Both the position numbers and the translations under genes were made by a program. From DYFX01 sp964400625 (GTDB lineage: Bacteria > Patescibacteriota > Patescibacteriia > SG8-24 > DYFX01), in the NCBI GenBank assembly GCA_964400625.1, contig CAYNUS010000001.1:62001-126000 (forward strand): a stretch of 64,000 nucleotides of DNA, in the 5' to 3' direction. The notes below the pieces were generated by a model. That model was not told the origin of the DNA, ran no database searches, and saw only the letters and a program-made list of their open reading frames with translations. Shown here piece by piece: positions 56,347 to 63,230 of the stretch; the stretch's first letter is position 1; each line of letters starts with the position of its first letter.

Positions 56347-56390
56347 AGTATAGGCGCTCAGCTTCATGGCACAACCCTGACTTATCCACA
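56347..56390 (-). promoter_or_regulatory. Promoter of the 708-residue gene with a DnaA box
   Basis: TATACT at 56352-56347 with TTGTGC 16 bases upstream as a weak -35. A perfect 9-base DnaA box, TTATCCACA, lies at 56382-56390 (reading rightward), a few bases upstream of the -35. This region is AT-richer than the rest of the window. Confidence 0.55.
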
Positions 56391-56402
56391 GGATTTAAGG
56401 TC

Positions 56403-56424
56403 AAAAAAATGGGCTAGAGGCCCA
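56403..56424 (-). terminator. Intrinsic terminator of the CYTH gene
   Basis: Minus strand ATGGGC-CTCTA-GCCCAT then TTTTTTT; the stop codon lies in the loop. Confidence 0.85.
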
Positions 56425-56962
56425 TGAGTTTGAGAGTCTTCTTCTGTTCCGATTTCGGCCAGCGCGAGAACGGCTTCACCGCCAGGTTCTTGTTCTTGAA
56501 GCGGGGGTCGGCCGTGACCTCCGGTCCGATCCAATCCGGGAACGCGTCGGGGTCGAGCGAGTAGCCTTTCGTCGGCGTCTCGATCTCGGCGACGACGAGC
56601 CGGGCGTTGTCGCCGCGGAAGACGTCGACTTCCCATGCCAGGCCGTCGAACCCGGCGGCGATCTCGTAGCGCGTCTTCTCGACGATCGCGGCGACGCGCG
56701 TCGCGTAGGTCTCGAGCAGCAGGCGGCCGTGCGCGGCGTCGAGCGCCCCGCATTCGATCTCGAGGTCGTCCTCGCCCTTGATCTCGAGGACGTACGACGC
56801 GCGGCCGATCTCGCGCACGCGCACCTGGGCGGGAGCGAGCGCGAGGTAGCCTTGCCGGATCTCCTTCCGCAGCGCCGCGCGCTTCTCCCGCGAAGCGTCG
56901 AAGCGGCGCTCCAGGACGAGGAACTTCCGCTCGTATTCCTTGCCGGGCGTGAGCTTGGGCAT
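56414..56962 (-). CDS. CYTH domain protein
   Basis: 182 residues. The CYTH hallmark ExExK is KEYERKFLV, followed by charged strand motifs (QVRVREIG, YVLEIKGEDDLEIEC, RYEIAAGFDGLAWEVDVFRG) forming the tunnel of a triphosphate-binding enzyme. Members are adenylate cyclases, thiamine triphosphatases or tripolyphosphatases; this cannot be decided here. TGG-TATCTT ends six bases before the ATG, no Shine-Dalgarno. Confidence 0.9.
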   Translation of the reverse strand: MPKLTPGKEYERKFLVLERRFDASREKRAALRKEIRQGYLALAPAQVRVREIGRASYVLEIKGEDDLEIECGALDAAHGRLLLETYATRVAAIVEKTRYEIAAGFDGLAWEVDVFRGDNARLVVAEIETPTKGYSLDPDAFPDWIGPEVTADPRFKNKNLAVKPFSRWPKSEQKKTLKLMGL

Positions 56963-56968
56963 GCCGGG

Positions 56969-57007
56969 AAGATACCATATTGACGGCGCCCGTAAAGGGA
57001 GTACATT
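56969..57007. promoter_or_regulatory. Divergent promoters of the CYTH and DHH genes
   Basis: Leftward TATCTT at 56974-56969. Rightward TTGACG at 56980-56985, 16-base spacer, TACATT at 57002-57007, about 46 bases before the DHH start. Confidence 0.65.
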
Positions 57008-57052
57008 GGCTCCTTGCCCTTTCCAACCCCGTCACGCGCCGAAGGAGGCGTC

Positions 57053-58138
57053 ATGCCGCAGAATCACAAGCCCATCCGCCCCTGCGCGGCCGACATCGAA
57101 TCGTTCAAGCGCATCGTCGAGAAGCGCGACAAGGAGTGGTCGGTCAAGATCGCCCAGGTCGATCCCGACGGCATCGCCAACGGCTTCCAGATCGCCCTCG
57201 CGCTGGAAGCCGCCGGCGCCGAGCCGAAGATCTTCTACGACGGCGGCTTCGGCCATCCGCAGAACAAGATCCTGTACAACCGCTTCGAGCTCATGAAGCA
57301 CATGAAGCCGGGCGCGGAGATGCCGGGGACGGGCAACGTGGCCCTCGCCGACTCGTCGCGCATCGACGACTCGCGCTTCGAGAAGCAGATCGAGAAGGGG
57401 CGGTTCGGCGTCATCGTCGACCACCACCTCGAGCACCCCGGCGTGAACGGCGACTGCTTCTCCTACATCCGCACCTGCGGCGCGGCCGCCACCCTCGGCT
57501 GGCTGCTCCTCCGCGAGATGAAGCTCGAGATCCCTCCGCACGTGGCGGAGCTCACCGCCGTCGGCATCTTCTCGGACACCGAGCGCCTGACCAGTCCCGC
57601 CACCACGTGCGAGGACCGCCAGGCCTTCGTCGAGGCGATGGAGTCGGCGAGCCAGGAGCTGATCGACGAGTGCTTCAACTACGCGCTCCCGGAGCGCTAC
57701 CTGGAGATCGAGCGCGACATGCTCGAGACCATCGACGTGGTGAACCACGTGCGCGTCGTGCACGCGCCGGAGCTCCTCCGCGAGGACGAGGGCGACTATC
57801 TCTCGATCGTCGCCGACCGGCTCCGCCGCGTCGACGGCGCCCACACGATCGTCGTGTGGGGCGTCTGCGGCGACTGGGTCCGCGCCTCGGTGCGTTCGCG
57901 CAGCAAGGAGCTGGACCTGACCGCCTTCATCGAGTCGATCTTCGGCAAGAAGAACGGCGGCGCCAAGCACGGCTCCGGCGGCGCCCGCTACCGCCTGCCG
58001 CCGCAGATGGCCCCGACCGCGACCTCGGCACCCAAGCTCATCCAGTCGCTCCAGGAGATCACGAAGGAGCATCTCCAGGCCGCGCTCGGCGCGCCGGAGC
58101 GCAAGCGCCCGCCCAAGACCGACAAGACCGCCCCGTGA
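57053..58138 (+). CDS. DHH family phosphoesterase
   Basis: 361 residues. Motifs VDPDGIANGFQIA (DxD), VDHHLEH (the DHH motif) and GSGGARY near the C-terminus (DHHA1-like GG). It may be a nanoRNase/oligoribonuclease of the NrnA type or a cyclic di-AMP phosphodiesterase; the spacing does not separate these. AAGGAGG before the ATG fixes the start at 57053. Confidence 0.88.
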   Translation: MPQNHKPIRPCAADIESFKRIVEKRDKEWSVKIAQVDPDGIANGFQIALALEAAGAEPKIFYDGGFGHPQNKILYNRFELMKHMKPGAEMPGTGNVALADSSRIDDSRFEKQIEKGRFGVIVDHHLEHPGVNGDCFSYIRTCGAAATLGWLLLREMKLEIPPHVAELTAVGIFSDTERLTSPATTCEDRQAFVEAMESASQELIDECFNYALPERYLEIERDMLETIDVVNHVRVVHAPELLREDEGDYLSIVADRLRRVDGAHTIVVWGVCGDWVRASVRSRSKELDLTAFIESIFGKKNGGAKHGSGGARYRLPPQMAPTATSAPKLIQSLQEITKEHLQAALGAPERKRPPKTDKTAP

Positions 58139-58150
58139 GGCGGTCTTTTT
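58124..58150 (+). terminator. Intrinsic terminator
   Basis: GACCGCC-CCGTGA-GGCGGTC then TTTTTT; the DHH stop codon is in the loop. Confidence 0.88.
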
Positions 58151-58155
58151 TCGAC

Positions 58156-60222
58156 CTAGTATTCGCTGATGTCGCGGAGCAGGCCCGAGCGCTTCTTCGG
58201 CTCGCCGTGCTCGTCGTAGGTGATGGTCGGGAGGTCGTCGTAGGATTCCTCGATGCGGACGTCCTCGACGAGGCCGCCGGAGATCTCCTCGAGGAACTCG
58301 GACTTCGGTTCGAACGAGAAGGCGTCGTAGCCGACCGAGAGCGGATACGAGAGGCACAGGTCGCGGCGGGCGCGCGTGCAGGCCACGTAGAAGAGGCGGC
58401 GCTCCTCCTCGATGCCGCCCTCGTCGAGCAGGGCGCGCTTGTTCGGGAAGGCGCCTTGCGTCATGTGGATGACGAAGACGGCGTCCCATTCGAGGCCTTT
58501 GGCCTGGTGGATGGTGGAGAGCACGACCTTCCCTTCGGAATCGTCTTCCGCGGTCAGGATGCGCGCGTTCTTGCCGGCGGAGGCGATGTCGTCGCGGAGC
58601 GCGGCGTCGGCGAGGAAGGCGGCGGCGTCGGGATACGATTCGGCGAAACCGGCGAGCTGTTCGAGGTCTTCCAGGCGGTCGCGGTAGTCCGGATACTCGT
58701 TCTCCAGATACGCCTTGTAGTCCGAATCGGCGACGGCACGGAGCATGGACGACGGCGAAGGCCGCGCGTCGAGCAGCGCGTCGTAGACTTCGAGGAAGCG
58801 CTTCCAGCCGCCGGAGATGCGGGCGGGCAATCCTGCCACGAGTTCCGGGCCGATGTCGTCCTCATGCGAGGCCGCGCGGACGCGCTCGAAGAGCTTCATG
58901 GCGGCGACCGGGCCGATGCCGACCTGGAGCGAGAGCACGCGCATCCAGGCGACCTCGTCGTCCTTGTTGACCATGATCTTGAGGAACGAGATGGCGTCCT
59001 TGATGTGGGCGCGGTCGAAGAACTTCGCGCCGCCGCGGTAGTCGTACGGGATGCCGCGCTTCATCAGCTCGAACTCCAGCGCCTGCGAATGGAAGGTGGC
59101 GCGGAAGAGCGCGGCCATGCCGCTGAACGGCACGCCCTCGTCGCGCAGTTCGAGCATGCGCTGGGCGATGAATTCGGCCTCCTGCGCGCCGGAGGCGGCG
59201 TTCACGAGCGACGGCTTGGCGAACGGCGGGCGCATGCTCTTCAGCTCCTTGGGGAACTGGTTGGCGTTGCGGCCGATGATGTCGTTTGCGAGGTCCAGGA
59301 TCTCCGGCGTCGAGCGGTAGTTGGTCTCGAGGCGGAAGGTCTTGGCGCCGGGGAAGATGCGGGGGAAGTCGAGGATATTGCGGATGTCGGCGCCGCGGAA
59401 GGAGTAGATCGACTGCGCGTCGTCCCCCACCACGAGCACGTTGCCGTGGACGGAGGCGAGCAGGCGCACGATCTCGGCCTGCAGGCGGTTGGTGTCCTGA
59501 TACTCGTCGACGAGGATGTAGCGGAACTGCTTCGCGTACCGTTCGCGCGATTCCTCGTCCTCGCGGAGCAGGCGCGCGGCGAGCGCGAGGAGGTCGTCGA
59601 AATCGACGGCGTTCGAGGCGCGCTTCTTGCGGAGATAGGCGGAGGTGACTTCCTCGATGGACGGCAGGATGTCGCGGAAGCTCGGGTGCTTGGCCTCGAC
59701 GACGTCGGCGACGGGCATCCCGGCGTTCACGGCGTACGACGCGAGCGACAGGAGCACGGCCGGGCTCGGGAAGCGCTTGGCCTTGGTGTCGACGCCCGCC
59801 TCGCGCACGCAGGATTTCATCAGGTCGCGCGCGTCCTCGGCGTCGAGGATCGTGAAGCCTTCGCGCAGGCCGACGCGGACGCCGCGCTCGCGCAGGATGC
59901 GGTGGCAGACATGGTGGAAGGTGCCGCCCCACATGCGGCCCGGCTCGGCGCCGATGAGCGAGGAGACGCGTTCGAGCATCTCCTTGGCGGCCTTGTTGGT
60001 GAACGTCAAAAGCAGGATCTCGCCGGGCGCGACGCCTTTCCCGATGAGATACGCCACGCGGTAGACGATGGTGCGCGTCTTGCCGGAGCCCGCACCGGCG
60101 AGCACCAGGCACGGTCCGTCGCCGTTCTTCACGACGTCGAGCTGTTCGCCGTTGAGTTCCGCGTCGTAGTCGATGGAGAACTCGGGGATGCCTCCGTGCT
60201 TCTTGAGGACGTACGTTTTCAT
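58156..60222 (-). CDS. UvrD/PcrA family DNA helicase
   Basis: 688 residues. SF1A motifs: I LAGAGSGKTRTIVYR, II LVDEYQDTN, III LVVGDDAQSIYSFRGAD, IV TNYRSTPEI, V STIHQAKGLEWDAVFV, VI EEERRLFYVACTRAR. It unwinds DNA in repair and replication. The Q-motif LNGEQLDVVK is shifted from an N-terminal 25-residue extension (YVLKKHGGIPEFSIDYDAE). The start is the ATG at 60222; TTGCCC-N18-TACGCT ends six bases before it and no Shine-Dalgarno is present, so it is likely leaderless. Confidence 0.95.
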   Translation of the reverse strand: MKTYVLKKHGGIPEFSIDYDAELNGEQLDVVKNGDGPCLVLAGAGSGKTRTIVYRVAYLIGKGVAPGEILLLTFTNKAAKEMLERVSSLIGAEPGRMWGGTFHHVCHRILRERGVRVGLREGFTILDAEDARDLMKSCVREAGVDTKAKRFPSPAVLLSLASYAVNAGMPVADVVEAKHPSFRDILPSIEEVTSAYLRKKRASNAVDFDDLLALAARLLREDEESRERYAKQFRYILVDEYQDTNRLQAEIVRLLASVHGNVLVVGDDAQSIYSFRGADIRNILDFPRIFPGAKTFRLETNYRSTPEILDLANDIIGRNANQFPKELKSMRPPFAKPSLVNAASGAQEAEFIAQRMLELRDEGVPFSGMAALFRATFHSQALEFELMKRGIPYDYRGGAKFFDRAHIKDAISFLKIMVNKDDEVAWMRVLSLQVGIGPVAAMKLFERVRAASHEDDIGPELVAGLPARISGGWKRFLEVYDALLDARPSPSSMLRAVADSDYKAYLENEYPDYRDRLEDLEQLAGFAESYPDAAAFLADAALRDDIASAGKNARILTAEDDSEGKVVLSTIHQAKGLEWDAVFVIHMTQGAFPNKRALLDEGGIEEERRLFYVACTRARRDLCLSYPLSVGYDAFSFEPKSEFLEEISGGLVEDVRIEESYDDLPTITYDEHGEPKKRSGLLRDISEY

Positions 60223-60228
60223 GCCGGG

Positions 60229-60258
60229 AGCGTACCGGAAAAACGGCGAACAGGGCAA
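60229..60258 (-). promoter_or_regulatory. Promoter of the UvrD/PcrA gene
   Basis: TTGCCC at 60258-60253, 18-base spacer with GCCGTTTTTCCGG, TACGCT at 60234-60229, six bases to the ATG. Confidence 0.6.
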
Positions 60259-60261
60259 ATG

Positions 60262-60287
60262 AAAAACCGCTCTCAGGAGCGGTTCGC
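60262..60287 (-). terminator. Intrinsic terminator
   Basis: Minus strand AACCGCTC-CTGA-GAGCGGTT then TTTC; the stop of the 88-residue gene is in the loop. Confidence 0.85.
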
Positions 60288-60539
60288 GAGGATCTCGCGG
60301 ATGCGGTCGAGGACGAAGCGACGGACGTTCTCGCCGGGAACTCCCGAGCCGTCCGCCCAGCGGTCGACGGTCGAGGGCGGGACCTTCCCGCAACGGACGC
60401 CGATCTCGCGGCGGAGCGCGTCGCGTTCGGGGCCTTCCGGCGCGAGGGCCAGGGCGTCGGCCACGATCTTGGCGAAGCCTTCCTCCGTGCCGTAGGCGTC
60501 GATGCGTTTCAGGATCTCTTCGATGGCGCGTTCCTGCAT
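60273..60539 (-). CDS. Small HTH-like protein (C)
   Basis: 88 residues, helical. IGVRCGKVPPSTVDRWADGSGVPGENVRRFVLDRIREIL has the look of an XRE-type helix-turn-helix recognition part (STVDRWADG). Similar end patterns occur in the two proteins at 61431 and 61699, so the three may be related. AGGAGG lies four bases before the ATG. Role unknown; DNA binding is inferred from pattern only. Confidence 0.55.
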   Translation of the reverse strand: MQERAIEEILKRIDAYGTEEGFAKIVADALALAPEGPERDALRREIGVRCGKVPPSTVDRWADGSGVPGENVRRFVLDRIREILANRS

Positions 60540-60547
60540 CGTTCCTC

Positions 60548-61339
60548 CTAGATGAGCTTCAGCGCGGCGCGCACGGCGAGCTTCTTCATCCGGCCGATGC
60601 CGAAGACCGAAGCGTAGCGGTCAAGCTGGGGTTCGAGGTAGGTCCAGGCGTCGTGCGTGATGCCCGGAGCTTCGCGGAGCGCGGCGAGGGCGGTCTTCGC
60701 CAGGTCCTTGCGGGACCGGACGCGGCCTTCGAGCGCCGCGAACGCTTCCGCGACGAACGGCGTGCCCCAGGCGGCGCTCGCCGGGAGCTCGAAGGCGGCG
60801 ATGGCGCCGAGCGCGTCGGCGTCGTCCTTCGACACGGCGAGGCGTCCCGCTTCCGCCAGGGCGAAGCGGCGTTCGCGGCCGAAGCCGGCGCCCATCGACT
60901 GGAGCGGCCAGTGGAACTGCGCGAACTGCGTCTCGCCGATCTTGCCGGCCTTCCCGAACGCGAGCTCGAGCGCGAGCGCCGAGAGCCCGAGACGGATCCA
61001 GGGACCCGGCCGCGAAGGCTCGAGACGTCCGAAGTCCAGGTGCCCGGGCGCGTCGAGGAACGGGTCCGGCTCCTTGAGCTGATATGCGAGGACGCGGATG
61101 CAGCTTTCGGCATGCTCGGTCGCGAGGACCGTCACGTTCCGGCGCGGTTCGGCGCCGGAGAGCGATCGGCCGAGCGCGGCCTGGAGCCAGGTGTGGGCGC
61201 AGGCGGCCTTGCGGAGCATGGCGAAGAACGGCTGGTCGGCCTTGTCCACGTAGAGTCCGTGGAAGCCGGCCGAACGCAGCGGATGGTACGGGTCTTCGAG
61301 CGCTTCCGCGTTGGCGTGCAGGTACTCCGAGACGTTCAT
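60548..61339 (-). CDS. Unassigned 263-residue protein
   Basis: An alpha-rich soluble protein (WLQAALGRSLSGAEPRRNVTVLATEHAESC, ALEGRVRSRKDLAKTALAALREAPG). It lies between HTH-like genes and probably shares their transcript, starting from its own promoter; GGAGG lies five bases before the ATG. No family recognised. Confidence 0.6.
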   Translation of the reverse strand: MNVSEYLHANAEALEDPYHPLRSAGFHGLYVDKADQPFFAMLRKAACAHTWLQAALGRSLSGAEPRRNVTVLATEHAESCIRVLAYQLKEPDPFLDAPGHLDFGRLEPSRPGPWIRLGLSALALELAFGKAGKIGETQFAQFHWPLQSMGAGFGRERRFALAEAGRLAVSKDDADALGAIAAFELPASAAWGTPFVAEAFAALEGRVRSRKDLAKTALAALREAPGITHDAWTYLEPQLDRYASVFGIGRMKKLAVRAALKLI

Positions 61340-61362
61340 GGGACCTCCAAAGGACTGACGCC

Positions 61363-61391
61363 TGTCTACCCGAAAAACGGCCTCGCGTCAA
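61363..61391 (-). promoter_or_regulatory. Sigma70-type promoter of the 263-residue gene
   Basis: TTGACG at 61391-61386, 17-base spacer CGAGGCCGTTTTTCGGG, TAGACA at 61368-61363. Confidence 0.75.
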
Positions 61392-61403
61392 GCCGACGGG
61401 AAC

Positions 61404-61436
61404 GAAAAAGACAGGGGTTCGAGTCCCCTGTCACGC
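61404..61436 (-). terminator. Intrinsic terminator resembling a tRNA T arm
   Basis: Minus strand GACAGGGG-ACTCGAA-CCCCTGTC then TTTTT. Read rightward, the loop and inner stem are CAGGGG-TTCGAGT-CCCCTG, the form of a T arm. No other tRNA parts are present. Confidence 0.7.
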
Positions 61437-61697
61437 CGCGGGATCCGCGATGAGCAGCTCGTGGATCTTGGCGACGATGGCCTGGCGGTTGAAGTGGTCC
61501 GGCGTCTCGGAGCCCGCGCCCCACGCGCGGACTTCCTTGAAGTCGGCGGAGAACGCGCGCATGAGATCGCGGAGGATCTTCTTGTCGATGTCGATGACGT
61601 TCCGGACGATGTCCTGGAAGCCGCGCTCGGACTGGTCCCAGGACAGGACGTCCTGAAGGAGCTTCGCCTTCAGCTGCCGCATGACGGCGTCGTCCAT
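61431..61697 (-). CDS. Small HTH-like protein (A)
   Basis: 88 residues, helical. ILRDLMRAFSADFKEVRAWGAGSETPDHFNRQAIVAKIHELL follows the same pattern as proteins B and C (short helix, V-x-W/A-x-G turn with Pro, then R-x-x-I/V helix). AAGGAGG lies five bases before the ATG. One base separates it from the stop of the next gene upstream. Confidence 0.55.
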   Translation of the reverse strand: MDDAVMRQLKAKLLQDVLSWDQSERGFQDIVRNVIDIDKKILRDLMRAFSADFKEVRAWGAGSETPDHFNRQAIVAKIHELLIADPAA

Positions 61698-61698
61698 C

Positions 61699-61989
61699 TC
61701 ACGCCTCCTTCACGCCGAGCTCGGCGGCGAGGCCGCGGAGCTTCTTCACGGCCTCCCGGCGGAAACGCGGGGTCGGCGCGATGAGGCCGTTGGCCACGTG
61801 GTGGACGAAGGCGGCGTCGCAGTTGAAGTACGAGGCGATCTTGCGGTCGATATCGCCGCCGACGGTGCGGAAGGCCAGGACGGCGGCCACGAGCTCGGCG
61901 AACGCGTCGGGATCCGATTCAGGCTCGCCGCGGAGCGCGATGCGCAGGCGCAGTTCGTGGCGGTCAGGTTTCGTATCGTGCTCGGCCAT
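61699..61989 (-). CDS. Small HTH-like protein (B)
   Basis: 96 residues. IDRKIASYFNCDAAFVHHVANGLIAPTPRFRREAVKKLRGLAAELG shares the V-x-G-turn and R-rich final helix with proteins A and C. AAGGAGG lies five bases before the ATG. First gene of this small cluster, in line with the CNNM gene. Confidence 0.55.
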   Translation of the reverse strand: MAEHDTKPDRHELRLRIALRGEPESDPDAFAELVAAVLAFRTVGGDIDRKIASYFNCDAAFVHHVANGLIAPTPRFRREAVKKLRGLAAELGVKEA

Positions 61990-61999
61990 CAGGCCCTCC

Positions 62000-63220
62000 T
62001 TATCCGCGCTTGCGGACGATGATGTGTTTCGGCCGGGTGCGGGACATCGACGAGATTACGTACGTCAGGCCGTCTTCGTCAAGGGACTCCCCGACTTTCG
62101 GCCGGCGTCCGAAGCGCTCGAGGACGTATTCGCCGATCTGGCCCTCGAACGGGATGGCGACGTTGAAGAAATGGTTGATCTTCGCGGCGGGCGTGCCTTC
62201 GTCGACCAGGATCTCGTTCTTCGAGATGCGCTTGATGGTCTCGGGCCGCACGTCCTTCTCGTCGGTGATCTCGCCGACGAGCTCCTCGAGCACGTCCTCG
62301 AGCGTGACGACGCCGACCATGCGGCCGTCGGCGTCCTCGACGATGGCGAGGTGCTGTTCCTTCTGCTGGAAGAGCGGGAGCAGGTCGTCGGCGGCGAAAT
62401 CGCTCCGGACGCGCAAGGCTTCCTGCAGGAAGTCGGTCGGCGTCGCCTGGAACTCGTCGCGCGCGGCGGCGGCGATGAGGTCGCGGGTGAGCGCGATGCC
62501 GAGGATCTGCTCGGGGGCGTCGCCCGTGACAGGCACGCGCGAATGCCGGAGGTCGAGCACGCGGCGGCGCTGCTCGCCGATCGCGACGTCGCCCGGGATG
62601 GTCTCCACGCGGTCGGCCGGCGTCATCATGTCGTCGGCGGTGATGTCGTTCAGGCGGAACACGCGGCGAATCATGGCCGACTCGTCATGCTCGATGGATC
62701 CGGCCTCGCGGCCGAGGAGCGCCATCATCTTGATCTCGTCCTCGGAGACCTTCGTCTTCATCGCGTGCGGCACGTGGAACGGCTTGACCATCGTGTTGAT
62801 GACCCAGAGCACGGGACGGAAGACGCCGATCAGCACGAGGACGACGGGCGCGAGCAGCGGGGCGACGCGGTCGGCGTGGTGCTCGCCGAGGGTCTTGGGG
62901 ACCAGTTCGGAGAAGATGATGATGGCCAGCGTGAAGGCGGCGAAGAAGACGCCCATGACGGCGGAGGAGAAGACGTCGGCGGCGAGCGCGCCGACCAGGG
63001 CGGAACCGACGATGTTCGCGATGTTGTTGATGATGACGATCGTGCCGATGGCGCGCGTCATGTCCTCCTTGATCTTCACGAGCGCCTTGGCGCCCGGCTT
63101 CCCGGCCTGCAGCATCGTCCGCGCCCGCGAATACGGGACGCTGAAAAGAGCCGCTTCGGTGCCGGAAGCGACGGCGGACAGCGACATGACGAGGAGCGCG
63201 ACGAGGATGAGGACGGTCAT
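62000..63220 (-). CDS. CNNM/CorC-type membrane protein with CBS domains
   Basis: 406 residues. DUF21 transmembrane part in residues 1-140 (SLSAVASGTEAALFSVPYSRAR, ANIVGSALVGALA, SELVPKTLGEHHADRVAPLLA), a CBS pair (VTGDAPEQILGIALTRDLI, LAIVEDADGRMVGVVTLEDVLEELVGEI) and a C-terminal CorC/HlyC domain (INHFFNVAIPFEGQIGEYVLERF). Relatives act in magnesium efflux or homeostasis. TGG-TAAGAT ends seven bases before the ATG; the TAA is the DUF2207 gene's stop. Confidence 0.93.
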   Translation of the reverse strand: MTVLILVALLVMSLSAVASGTEAALFSVPYSRARTMLQAGKPGAKALVKIKEDMTRAIGTIVIINNIANIVGSALVGALAADVFSSAVMGVFFAAFTLAIIIFSELVPKTLGEHHADRVAPLLAPVVLVLIGVFRPVLWVINTMVKPFHVPHAMKTKVSEDEIKMMALLGREAGSIEHDESAMIRRVFRLNDITADDMMTPADRVETIPGDVAIGEQRRRVLDLRHSRVPVTGDAPEQILGIALTRDLIAAAARDEFQATPTDFLQEALRVRSDFAADDLLPLFQQKEQHLAIVEDADGRMVGVVTLEDVLEELVGEITDEKDVRPETIKRISKNEILVDEGTPAAKINHFFNVAIPFEGQIGEYVLERFGRRPKVGESLDEDGLTYVISSMSRTRPKHIIVRKRG

Positions 63221-63230
63221 GGGCGGTATC

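Noticed and set aside
56980..60495. A 1171-codon open frame on the plus strand
   Set aside because: It is opposite the DHH and UvrD/PcrA genes, is rich in Arg, Val, Glu and Asp in a way typical of antisense frames in high-GC DNA, and shows no domain.
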